Assembly (NCBI RefSeq): GCF_004348545.1
Contig: NZ_SMKL01000005.1
Span: 1-64,000, forward strand
DNA from: Jiangella ureilytica
Lineage (GTDB): Bacteria; Actinomycetota; Actinomycetes; Jiangellales; Jiangellaceae
Length of the DNA: 64,000 nt
Direction of reading: 5' to 3'
The position numbers and the translations under genes are program-made. Below the pieces are notes generated by a model, which had not been told where the DNA came from, ran no database searches, and saw nothing but the letters and a program-made list of their open reading frames with translations. The stretch's first letter is position 1, and each line of letters opens with the position of its first letter. Shown here piece after piece: positions 25,079 through 32,827 of the stretch.

Positions 25079-27226
25079 ATGTTCACTCGCATCGGGATGC
25101 TCGCCGCCCGGCACGCGCGCGTCATCCTCGTCGCCACCGCCGTCCTGGCGGCCGTCGCCATCGGGTTCGGGCTCACCGCGTTCGGCAAGCTCCAGACCGA
25201 GGGCTTCACCGATCCCGGCGCGGAGTCGACCACGGCCGACGAACTGGTCGACGAGCGGTTCGGCGGCAGCGCCGACCTGGTCTTCCTCGTCGACGCCGGC
25301 GACGCGGGCGTCGACGATCCCGCCGTCGCCACGGCCGGGGAGGAGCTGACCGCGCGGCTGGCCGAGGACCCGGCGCTGTCGGAGGTGACGTCGTACTTCG
25401 GCACCGGCGCGCCCGCACTGCGGTCCGAGGACGGCCGGTACGCGCTGGTGGTCGCGCACCTCGAGTCCGACGACGGCGACGGTGGCGTCGTCGAGCTGCG
25501 CGACGCGTACGCCACCGGCGACGGGCCGATCGAGGTGACCCTCGGCGGCGGCGCGGCCGTCGGGCTGGACATCCGCGACCAGGTCAAGGCCGACCTCGCG
25601 CTGGCCGAGGCGATCGCCGTCCCGCTGATCCTCATCCTGCTGCTGCTCGCGTTCGGCAGCCTGGTCGCGGCGTCACTGCCGCTGGCGCTCGGTGCGATCG
25701 CGGTGTTCGGCACGTTCGCCGCGCTGTCGGTCATCGGGTCGCTCACCGACGTCTCGGTGTTCGCGATCAACCTCACGACGGCGCTCGGCCTCGGCCTGGC
25801 GGTCGACTACGCGCTGCTCATCGTCGGCCGGTTCCGGGAGGAGCTGGGGGCCGGCCGCTCCACGACCGACGCGGTCGTGCGCACCGTCGAGACGGCCGGG
25901 CGGACCATCGCCTTCAGCGCGGCGACGGTGGCGGCGGCGCTGGCCGTCCTGCTGGTCTTCCCGCTCTACTTCCTGCGGTCGTTCGCCTACGCGGGCATCG
26001 CCGTGGTCGTCATCGCGATGGTCGGCGCGCTGCTGGTGCTGCCGGCGCTGCTGGCGGTCATCGGCCCGCGGGTCGACCGGGGCCGGCTGCCCTGGGCTCG
26101 GAACCGGCCGACGAGCACGGAGTCGACGTTCTGGCGCCGGGTCGCCGCCGCCGTGACCCGCCGCCCGGTGCTGTCCGCGCTCCCCGTCGTCGCCCTCCTG
26201 CTGCTGGCCGCGGCGCCGCTGCTGAAGGTCGAGTTCGGCACGCCGGACGACCGCGTGCTCACCACGGCCAGCGACAGCCGGGTGGTCGGCGACGCGATGC
26301 GGGCCTCGTTCCCGGCGGACGACACCCGGGCGTTCCAGGTGGTGATCACGCCGGAACCGCCGGCCGACGCCGTCGACAGCTATGCCGCGGAGCTGTCGGA
26401 CCTGCCCGCTGTGACGGAGGTGACCTCGACGGCGGGCACGGACGCGACCCTCCTGCTCGTGCACACCGACGTGGACCCGCGCTCGGCCGAGGCGCAGGAT
26501 CTCGTCGGCGCGATCCGCGAGGTCGAGCCGGCCGGCGGCGCGACGGCGCTGGTCGGCGGCGAGGCGGCCCGGCTGGTCGACAGCAAGGAGGCGATCGGCA
26601 GCCGGCTCTGGTTCGCAGCCGGTGCGATCGCGGTGATCATGTTCGTGCTGCTCTTCCTGTTCACCGGCGGCGTTCTGCAGCCGCTGCGGGCGCTGCTGTT
26701 CAACCTGTTCGCGCTGTCGGCGACGCTCGGCCTGATGGTGCTGGTCTTCCAGGAGGGCTGGTTCTCGCCGGCGCTCGGCTTCACTCCGCTGCCATTGGAC
26801 ATCAGCATGCTCGTGCTGCTCTTCTGCATCGCGTTCGGGCTGTCCATGGACTACGAGGTGTTCGTGGTCAGCCGGGTCAAGGAACGCCACGACGCCGGCG
26901 CGGCGCCGGTCCCCGCCGTGGTCGACGGCCTGTCGCACACCGGCCGCATCGTCACGACGGCCGCGGTGCTGCTGGCGGTCAACTTCTTCGCGTTCGGCAC
27001 CAGCGGCGTCAGCTTCATCCAGATGTTCGGCATCGGCAGCGGCATCGCCATCCTCATCGACGCGACCCTGGTCCGCGGCGTGCTCGTGCCGGCCGGACTG
27101 CGGCTGCTCGGCCCGGCGGCGTGGTGGGCGCCGGCACCGCTGCGGCGCGTGCACGAGCGGTTCGGCCTGCGCGAGGCCGCGGCGGAGCCGACCGAGCCGG
27201 ACCCCGTCGGCACCCCGTCGCCCTGA
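25079..27226 (+). CDS. MMPL/RND-family membrane transporter
   Basis: 715 aa, about 11-12 membrane segments in two halves, each with a large extracytoplasmic loop after the first helix, as in MmpL lipid exporters. Conserved MMPL patterns are present: LGLGLAVDYALLIVGRFREE in the first half and FGLSMDYEVFVVSRVKE in the second, supplying the proton-relay Asp-Tyr pairs. ATG at 25079 (GAGG 7 nt upstream) is preferred over ATG at 25067. It stands alone; the exported lipid or drug is unknown. Confidence 0.93.
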   Translation: MFTRIGMLAARHARVILVATAVLAAVAIGFGLTAFGKLQTEGFTDPGAESTTADELVDERFGGSADLVFLVDAGDAGVDDPAVATAGEELTARLAEDPALSEVTSYFGTGAPALRSEDGRYALVVAHLESDDGDGGVVELRDAYATGDGPIEVTLGGGAAVGLDIRDQVKADLALAEAIAVPLILILLLLAFGSLVAASLPLALGAIAVFGTFAALSVIGSLTDVSVFAINLTTALGLGLAVDYALLIVGRFREELGAGRSTTDAVVRTVETAGRTIAFSAATVAAALAVLLVFPLYFLRSFAYAGIAVVVIAMVGALLVLPALLAVIGPRVDRGRLPWARNRPTSTESTFWRRVAAAVTRRPVLSALPVVALLLLAAAPLLKVEFGTPDDRVLTTASDSRVVGDAMRASFPADDTRAFQVVITPEPPADAVDSYAAELSDLPAVTEVTSTAGTDATLLLVHTDVDPRSAEAQDLVGAIREVEPAGGATALVGGEAARLVDSKEAIGSRLWFAAGAIAVIMFVLLFLFTGGVLQPLRALLFNLFALSATLGLMVLVFQEGWFSPALGFTPLPLDISMLVLLFCIAFGLSMDYEVFVVSRVKERHDAGAAPVPAVVDGLSHTGRIVTTAAVLLAVNFFAFGTSGVSFIQMFGIGSGIAILIDATLVRGVLVPAGLRLLGPAAWWAPAPLRRVHERFGLREAAAEPTEPDPVGTPSP

Positions 27227-27309
27227 GCCTTGCCAAAACAGTATCCGTAGGACACAGTTATCTCGACCGGAAATAGTTGACCGTTGGACACAGATCAGGG
27301 AGCGGAGCA

Positions 27310-27930
27310 ATGACCGCACGTATGGGCAGGGTGATCTGCAACATCACGATCTCGGCCGACGGTTACGTCGCCGGCGCCGGCCAGACCGAGGAGCGCCCGT
27401 TCGGCAACGACGGCGGCGACGGGTTCGGCGACAAGCTGCATGCCTGGATGTTCGACACTCCCGAGGAGAACCGCGCCGAGGTCGACGAGCTCGCCGCCTA
27501 CCAGGCGGTCATCATGGGGCGGAACATGTTCGGGCCGGTGCGGGGCGCCTGGGACCGGCAGTGGAACGGCTGGTGGGGCGACGACCCGGTGTTCCACGCC
27601 CCGGTCTTCGTCCTCACCCATCACGCGCGTGAGCCCCAGCCGATGGCGGGCGGCACGACGTACCACTTCGTGACCGACGGCATCGAGTCCGCGTTGAACC
27701 AGGCACGCGCCGCGGCCGGCGACGGCGACGTCTCGGTCCTGGGCGGCGCGGCGACCATCAACCAGTACCTCGCCGCCGGCCTGGTCGACGAGCTGCGGCT
27801 GCACGTCGTGCCGCTCACGCTGGGCTCCGGCGCGCGGCTGTTCGAGGACGTCCCGCCGCTGCGGCTGGAGCAGGTGAAGTCGCGGCCGGCGAGCTCGGTC
27901 ACGCACGTGACCTACCGCCTGCTGCCCTGA
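27310..27930 (+). CDS. RibD C-terminal/dihydrofolate reductase-like protein
   Basis: 206 aa of the RibD_C fold, related to the reductase domain of riboflavin synthesis and to DHFR. The N-terminal ITISADGYVAG, the MGRNMFGP segment and GGAATINQYLAAGLVDEL are typical of actinobacterial stand-alone members, whose substrate is mostly undefined. ATG at 27310 with AGGGAGCGG upstream. In the 83-bp gap before it, GGACACAG occurs twice (about 27249 and 27286), a possible regulator site. Confidence 0.88.
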   Translation: MTARMGRVICNITISADGYVAGAGQTEERPFGNDGGDGFGDKLHAWMFDTPEENRAEVDELAAYQAVIMGRNMFGPVRGAWDRQWNGWWGDDPVFHAPVFVLTHHAREPQPMAGGTTYHFVTDGIESALNQARAAAGDGDVSVLGGAATINQYLAAGLVDELRLHVVPLTLGSGARLFEDVPPLRLEQVKSRPASSVTHVTYRLLP

Positions 27931-27957
27931 CTGCGGGCGGGGCGGCAGGGTCCGCCG

Positions 27958-29865
27958 TCAGCGAGCCAGCACCGCCCGGACGAACGGCGGAACCACGGTC
28001 CTGAGCACGTTCTGCTGCTCGTGGGACTCGGCGACGGCGAGGGCGCCGGCCGCCGCCGTCCGTTCGGCGTCGCCCGCCGACGGCGCCAGCGCGGCCAGGG
28101 CGGCGAGCCCAGCCCGGCCGGTGTCGGCGAGCGCGACCAGCCACGGCATGACCTCGCGCTCGATCCGGTCGGCCGGCTCCCGCTGGACCCGGTCGGCCGG
28201 TTCCCGCTCGATCTGGTCGGCGGGGTCCGGCTCGATCCGGTCGCCCGGCTCTCGATCGTCGGTGGACCCCGCCCGGTGAGGGAGGGTCCCCACCCTACGG
28301 GCGGGCACCGACACTCGCGCATCGCGACCGTCGTCGGGCTCGCGACCGCCGACCGGCTCGCGATCGCCGACCGGCTCGCGACCGCCGTCGGGCTCGCGAC
28401 CTTCGACCGGCTCGCGACCGGCGCCGGGCTCGCGACCTTCGACCGGCTCGCGACCGGCGCCGGGCGCGGCCGCGACCATCGCCGTGAAGCGGTCCCGGAG
28501 TTGCTCGGCCGCCGCGGCCGATCCGTCCAGCGTCGCGTCGCACAGCGCGGACAGCTCAGGATCCTGGGGGGCCGACGGCGGCCACGACGCGCACGCGCGG
28601 GCCAGCGTCCGGACCGCCTCGGTCGCTCCGACGGCGTCCAGCGCGCGGGCGTGCGCGGAGTCCGGGTCGTAGGCCGCGAGGTTCCACGCCCAGTCCGCCA
28701 CCGTCGCGACCGCGATCTGCGACGCGGCCTCGTGCGGCATCGGGTTCGCCGTGATCCCGGCGAGGCGCGCCCCGTCCAGTGCGGCCGGCCGGCCGAGCAG
28801 CGGGCCGAGGAACAGGCGGGGGAAGTCGAAGTCGTTGACCGGGAAGTTGTCCCAGAGCAGCAGCTCGTGCCCGTAGGACTCCGCCGCCGCGTCGATCTCC
28901 GCCCGGGTGATGTCGCCGACCACCACGTCGCGGCCGGTCCACCACACCAGCACCTCGGGCGGCAGCTCGGCGGCCAGCAGGTCGCGGTGCGGGGTCGGCG
29001 CCGTCCCCGCGTAGTCGGTCGGCACCATGATCAGCGGCCGGTCCAGGGCGAGCCGCTCGATCACCTGGCGGCAGATCGCCGCGTGCGCGCGGGCCGACGA
29101 CCCCGGCGCGGAGCCGAACGCGACCCGGTCCGCGTCGTGCGAGAGGTCCGGCGCGATGTCGTCGAACAGGAGCGCGACGTCGCGCACACCCACCTGCCGG
29201 ACCTGCTCGAGCTTCGCGATCAGCAGGTCCACCTCGGCCGGGTCGCTGTAGACCATCGAGAGGCCGGGTGAGACGGAGAACACGAACCGCACGTGCGACC
29301 GCCGCGCCGCCGCTGCCAGCTCCCCGATCCGCGCGAGCTCGGCCGCCGGGTACGGGTCGCGCCACTGTGCACGGTGGAACGGGTCGTCCTTCGGCGCGTA
29401 CACGTACGTGTTGAGCTTGTGCCGCCCGGCGAACTCCAGGTGCGCCAGCCGGTCCGCGTGCGACCACGGCGGGCCGTAGAAGCCCTCGATGGTGCCGCGC
29501 CAGCGCAGGTCGGGCCGGTCCTCGATGGTGACGGGCGGCAACACCCCACCCGTCGATGCCGCCAGCGCCCGCAGCGTCTGCGCGCCGTAGAACGCGCCGG
29601 CCGGGTCCGACCCGGTGATCGTCACCGTCGCGCCGTCGACGGTGAGGCGGTATCCCTCGGCGGATCCGCCCGGCTCGATCCCGACGACGACGGCGACCCG
29701 CTCGCCTTCGGCGACGGTCGGCAGCGCGGCCACGACCGCGGCGGCGTTCTCGCAGGTCGGGGGCGCCTCGACGGTGACGGAACCGACGCTGACGCCGTCG
29801 TCGCCGGTGAGTTCGAGGTGGTGCGGACGCGGGCACAGCTTGTCTGTGACAAGAGGCGTCGACAT
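27958..29865 (-). CDS. GH84-type beta-N-acetylglucosaminidase with a repeat-rich C-terminal insertion
   Basis: 635 aa. The N-terminal alpha/beta domain (1-125) precedes a TIM barrel starting RWRGTIEGFYGPPWSH, the NAGidase (PF07555) signature. The tandem catalytic aspartates are D235-D236 in LLFDDIAPDL, consistent with substrate-assisted catalysis. There is no signal peptide. Residues about 472-569 are a low-complexity GREPxx/REPADRxx stretch with a 51-bp palindromic element in frame, in the helical C-terminal part. ATG at 29865 lies 2 nt from a LacI operator that contains its -10, so the mRNA is probably leaderless. Confidence 0.87.
   Translation of the reverse strand: MSTPLVTDKLCPRPHHLELTGDDGVSVGSVTVEAPPTCENAAAVVAALPTVAEGERVAVVVGIEPGGSAEGYRLTVDGATVTITGSDPAGAFYGAQTLRALAASTGGVLPPVTIEDRPDLRWRGTIEGFYGPPWSHADRLAHLEFAGRHKLNTYVYAPKDDPFHRAQWRDPYPAAELARIGELAAAARRSHVRFVFSVSPGLSMVYSDPAEVDLLIAKLEQVRQVGVRDVALLFDDIAPDLSHDADRVAFGSAPGSSARAHAAICRQVIERLALDRPLIMVPTDYAGTAPTPHRDLLAAELPPEVLVWWTGRDVVVGDITRAEIDAAAESYGHELLLWDNFPVNDFDFPRLFLGPLLGRPAALDGARLAGITANPMPHEAASQIAVATVADWAWNLAAYDPDSAHARALDAVGATEAVRTLARACASWPPSAPQDPELSALCDATLDGSAAAAEQLRDRFTAMVAAAPGAGREPVEGREPGAGREPVEGREPDGGREPVGDREPVGGREPDDGRDARVSVPARRVGTLPHRAGSTDDREPGDRIEPDPADQIEREPADRVQREPADRIEREVMPWLVALADTGRAGLAALAALAPSAGDAERTAAAGALAVAESHEQQNVLRTVVPPFVRAVLAR
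28159..28254. repeat. Four 24-bp direct repeats in the GH84 gene
   Basis: Units start at 28159, 28183, 28207 and 28231, with core CTCGATCCGGTCGGCCGG, encoding DRIEREPA-like octapeptides on the minus strand. Confidence 0.92.
28268..28318 (-). repeat. 51-bp palindromic dispersed element, copy B (inside the GH84 gene)
   Basis: Exact reverse complement of 10721-10771. Outer arms CCCGCCCG (28268-28275) and CGGGCGGG (28298-28305), inner AGGGT (28283-28287) and ACCCT (28292-28296), loop CCCC. It lies between the 24-bp and 18-bp tandem repeat tracts, keeps the frame open, and is read on the opposite strand from copy A relative to its host gene. Confidence 0.93.
28327..28452. repeat. Seven 18-bp direct repeats in the GH84 gene
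   Basis: Contiguous units from 28327 with consensus ACCGNCGNCNGGCTCGCG, encoding GREPxx hexapeptides; an eighth, degenerate unit runs to 28470. Confidence 0.93.
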
Positions 29866-29867
29866 TG

Positions 29868-29881
29868 TGGGAACGATACCA
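29868..29881. promoter_or_regulatory. LacI-type operator spanning both divergent -10 elements (GH84 / MBL-lacI)
   Basis: TGGGAACGATACCA with central CG. On the minus strand TATCGT (29878-29873) is a -10 ending 7 nt before the GH84 ATG. On the plus strand TACCAT (29877-29882) is a -10 ending 7 nt before the ATG at 29890. One bound repressor would block both start sites; both mRNAs look leaderless. Confidence 0.75.
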
Positions 29882-29889
29882 TCAGGCCC

Positions 29890-31710
29890 ATGTCGTGGAA
29901 TGAGGTCGCGCCCGGGGCGTTCCGGGTCCGGGACACCTGCAACGTCTACGTCGTCCGATCGCCCAACGGGCGCGACGGCATCGCCGTCGACTTCGGGTCC
30001 GGCGCGGTGCTCGACCACCTCGCCGACATGGGCATCGAGCGGCTGACCGACGTCCTCATGACCCACCACCACCGCGACCAGGGCCAGGGGCTGCCGCGCG
30101 CCGTGGCGGCCGGCATCGCCGTCCACGTGCCGCCGGTCGAGCAGGACCTGTTCGCGCACGTCGACGACCTGTGGGCGGCTCGGCCGCTCGTCAACGACTA
30201 CAACCTGCGCCAGGACAAGTTCTCGATCCTCGACCCGGTGCCGGTCGCGGGCACCGTCCCCGAGTACCGCACCGCCACCTACGGCGGCGTCGAGGTCCGG
30301 GTGCTCCCGACGCCCGGGCACACCACCGGCTCGGTCACCTACGTCGTCGGCGGCATCGCGTTCACCGGCGACCTCATCCACTCGCCGGGCAAGGTCTGGT
30401 CACTGGCCGCCACCCAGTGGTCGTACACCGAGAACGAGGGCCCGGCCATGACGGTCCTCAGCTGCTACCAGCTGCTCGAGGAGCCGCTGGACCTGCTGCT
30501 GCCGTCGCACGGCGAGCCGATGGACGACCCGCACGGCGCGCTGGGCCTGCTGGCCGAGCGGATGCAGCGCTACGTCGACGCCCGGCGGCCGTACCCCTGG
30601 GACCTGCGCGCCCGGCTCGACAACCCGTTCCGCCAGCTCACGCCGCACCTGCTGCTGAACGTCAGCAGCAACTCCAGCTCGTACGTGCTGGTGTCGGAGA
30701 CGGGCAACGCGCTGGTCATCGACTACGGCTACGACATGACCACCGGCCTGCCCGCGGGCACCGACCGCGCGTCGCGGCGGCCCTGGCTGGCGTCGCTGCC
30801 GGCGCTGCGCCGCCAGCACGGGGTCACGAAGGTCGAGGTGGCGCTGCCGACGCACTACCACGACGACCACGTGGCCGGGATGCCGCTGCTGCGCGACGTC
30901 GAGGGGACGCAGATCTGGGCGCCGGAGCACGTGACGCCGATCCTCGATCACCCGGAGCGCTACGACCTGCCGTGCCTCTGGTACGACCCGATCCCCGTCG
31001 ACCGGTCGCTGCCCCTCGGCGAGTCGTTCCGCTGGCACGAGTACGAGATCACGGTGCACGACCTCCCCGGCCACACGCTGTACCACGCGGGCTTCGAGTT
31101 CGAGGTCGACGGCGTGCGCGTGCTGGCGACCGGGGACCAGCAGGAGGGCCTGGGCAGCTCGGGCGGGCGCCGCGAGCTGCTGAACTACCAGTACCGCAAC
31201 CTGTTCCGCGTCGGCGACTACCGGCGCAGCGCCGAGCTGTACCGCCGGGTCGCGCCGGGGCTGATGGTCTCCGGGCACTGGGAGCCGCGCTGGGTCGACG
31301 ACGCCTACCTCGACCTGCTGACCGAGCTCGGCGACGAGCTCGTGGAGTTGCACGAGGAGCTGCTGCCGCTCGAGACGGTCGACCTCGGCGCCGGCGGTGT
31401 CGCCGCGGCCATCGCGCCCTACCGCAGCCGGGTCGCCGTCGGCGCCACCCAGCGGCTCGACGTCACGGTGCGCAACCCGCTGCCCGAGAAGGCCGAGGTC
31501 ACCGTACGGATGGTGATCCCGCTAGGCTGGGCCGCGGAACCGGCCGAGCAGGTGCTCACGCTGGCGGCCGGCGAAGAGGCCACCGCCACGTTCGACGTCA
31601 CGGCCGGCGGCACGCCAAGGCGCCGCACACCGGTCGCGGCCGACGTGACGGCCGGCGAGCTGCGCCTCGGCCAGCACGTCGAGGCGTTCGTCGACGTCGT
31701 GGAGCCGTGA
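29890..31710 (+). CDS. Tandem metallo-beta-lactamase-fold hydrolase
   Basis: 606 aa with two MBL domains and a C-terminal beta domain (about 500-606). Domain 1 has THHHRDQ (H59, H61, D63), with Gln64 where the last His of HxHxDH is expected, plus PTPGHTTGS. Domain 2 has the intact THYHDDH (H322, H324, D326, H327) and DLPGHTLYH. Domain 1 may be structural or use an altered metal site. No signal peptide. It is divergent from GH84 and 18 nt ahead of lacI, so it belongs to the glycan regulon; it may open a lactone or remove an ester from a sugar (inference). I know no characterised homologue. Confidence 0.85.
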   Translation: MSWNEVAPGAFRVRDTCNVYVVRSPNGRDGIAVDFGSGAVLDHLADMGIERLTDVLMTHHHRDQGQGLPRAVAAGIAVHVPPVEQDLFAHVDDLWAARPLVNDYNLRQDKFSILDPVPVAGTVPEYRTATYGGVEVRVLPTPGHTTGSVTYVVGGIAFTGDLIHSPGKVWSLAATQWSYTENEGPAMTVLSCYQLLEEPLDLLLPSHGEPMDDPHGALGLLAERMQRYVDARRPYPWDLRARLDNPFRQLTPHLLLNVSSNSSSYVLVSETGNALVIDYGYDMTTGLPAGTDRASRRPWLASLPALRRQHGVTKVEVALPTHYHDDHVAGMPLLRDVEGTQIWAPEHVTPILDHPERYDLPCLWYDPIPVDRSLPLGESFRWHEYEITVHDLPGHTLYHAGFEFEVDGVRVLATGDQQEGLGSSGGRRELLNYQYRNLFRVGDYRRSAELYRRVAPGLMVSGHWEPRWVDDAYLDLLTELGDELVELHEELLPLETVDLGAGGVAAAIAPYRSRVAVGATQRLDVTVRNPLPEKAEVTVRMVIPLGWAAEPAEQVLTLAAGEEATATFDVTAGGTPRRRTPVAADVTAGELRLGQHVEAFVDVVEP

Positions 31711-31728
31711 CCGAGGGGGTGGCACAGA

Positions 31729-32793
31729 GTGGGGCGACGGGCCGACGGTGACGGCGCGGCTGCGGCCGGTGACGCCGGGCCGGAGCTGATGCGCCGCGCG
31801 ACCATCAAGGACGTCGCCGTGGCCGCCGGGGTCTCGCGGTCGACGGCGTCGCGCGCCCTCACCGGCCGTGGCTACGTCGCCACCGACGTGCGCGAGCGCG
31901 TCCTCGCCGCCGCCGAGAACCTCCGCTACGTCCCCGACGCCACCGCCCGCTACCTCAAGCAGCAGGTCAGCCTGTCGCTCGGCGTGCTGGTCTCGGACCT
32001 GCGCAACTCCTTCTACGCGCGGCTCGCCGCCGGCGTCGGCCAGGCCGCCCGCTCCCAGGGCTACAGCCTGGTGCTGGCCGAGGACGGTGGCTCCGCCGAG
32101 GCCCAGGTCGAGGCGGCCGAGACGTTCGTCGCCACACGGGTCGCCGGGGTGGTCGTCACGCCGGTCTCCGCCGACGTCACCACGTACCTCTTCCGGCACC
32201 GCATCCCCGTGGTCGAGATCGACCGGCAGTTCGCCGCCGGCGAGTGCGACGCCGTCGTCGTCGACAACCAGGGCGCCTCGCAGCGGGTCATCGAGCACCT
32301 CGTCGGGCTCGGGCACCGGCGCATCGCGCTGTTCATCGACGAGACCACCTGGACCACCGGCCGCGAGCGGCACGCCGGCTACCAGGCGGCACTGGCGGCG
32401 GCCGGCATCGCGCTCGACCCCGACCTCGTCGTCTCCTCCGGCTGGGACGTCGACGCCGCGCGGGCCGCCGCCCGGACGCTGCTCGGCCCGGACGAGCGGC
32501 CGACCGCGGTGTTCGCCGCCAACAACGTCCTCGCCGAGGGGGTCTGGCGGGCGGCGAGCGACCTCGGCCTGACGATTCCCGACGACGTCAGCCTGGTCTC
32601 CTTCGACGACGCGCCCTGGATGAGCCTGGTCACGCCCGGCCTCACCGCCGTCGCTCAGGACGAGGCCGCGTTGGGCGAGACCGCCGTGCGCCGGCTGCTC
32701 GAGCGCATCGCCGAGCCCGACGCCGCGCCGGTCACCGTCATGGTCTCAACGCGCATCGTCCACCGCGCATCGACCCGCACCATCACTGCCTGA
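31729..32793 (+). CDS. LacI-family transcriptional regulator of the glycan loci
   Basis: 354 aa. The N-terminal LacI helix-turn-helix, TIKDVAVAAGVSRSTASRAL, is followed by a hinge and a periplasmic-binding-protein-like sensor domain. GTG at 31729 follows GAGGGGG; an alternative ATG at 31789 would trim 20 residues and puts the HTH at the very N-terminus, as is usual. It lies 18 nt after the MBL stop, so the operator at 29868 would make it self-regulated. Related 14-bp operators at 14005, 35420 and 35585 are its likely targets. Confidence 0.9.
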   Translation: MGRRADGDGAAAAGDAGPELMRRATIKDVAVAAGVSRSTASRALTGRGYVATDVRERVLAAAENLRYVPDATARYLKQQVSLSLGVLVSDLRNSFYARLAAGVGQAARSQGYSLVLAEDGGSAEAQVEAAETFVATRVAGVVVTPVSADVTTYLFRHRIPVVEIDRQFAAGECDAVVVDNQGASQRVIEHLVGLGHRRIALFIDETTWTTGRERHAGYQAALAAAGIALDPDLVVSSGWDVDAARAAARTLLGPDERPTAVFAANNVLAEGVWRAASDLGLTIPDDVSLVSFDDAPWMSLVTPGLTAVAQDEAALGETAVRRLLERIAEPDAAPVTVMVSTRIVHRASTRTITA

Positions 32794-32827
32794 CTGCCGT
32801 TCCCGGCGGCCGCCCGCCGCCCGCCGT

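Noticed and set aside
27240-27300. Repeated GGACACAG before the RibD-like gene as an IS end or att site
   Set aside because: Only 8 bp long, no inverted ends and no integrase or transposase gene; at most a regulator site.
28327-28452. Regular 18-bp repeats that could suggest a CRISPR array
   Set aside because: Units are contiguous with no unique spacers, lie in frame within a GH84 gene, and no cas genes are nearby.
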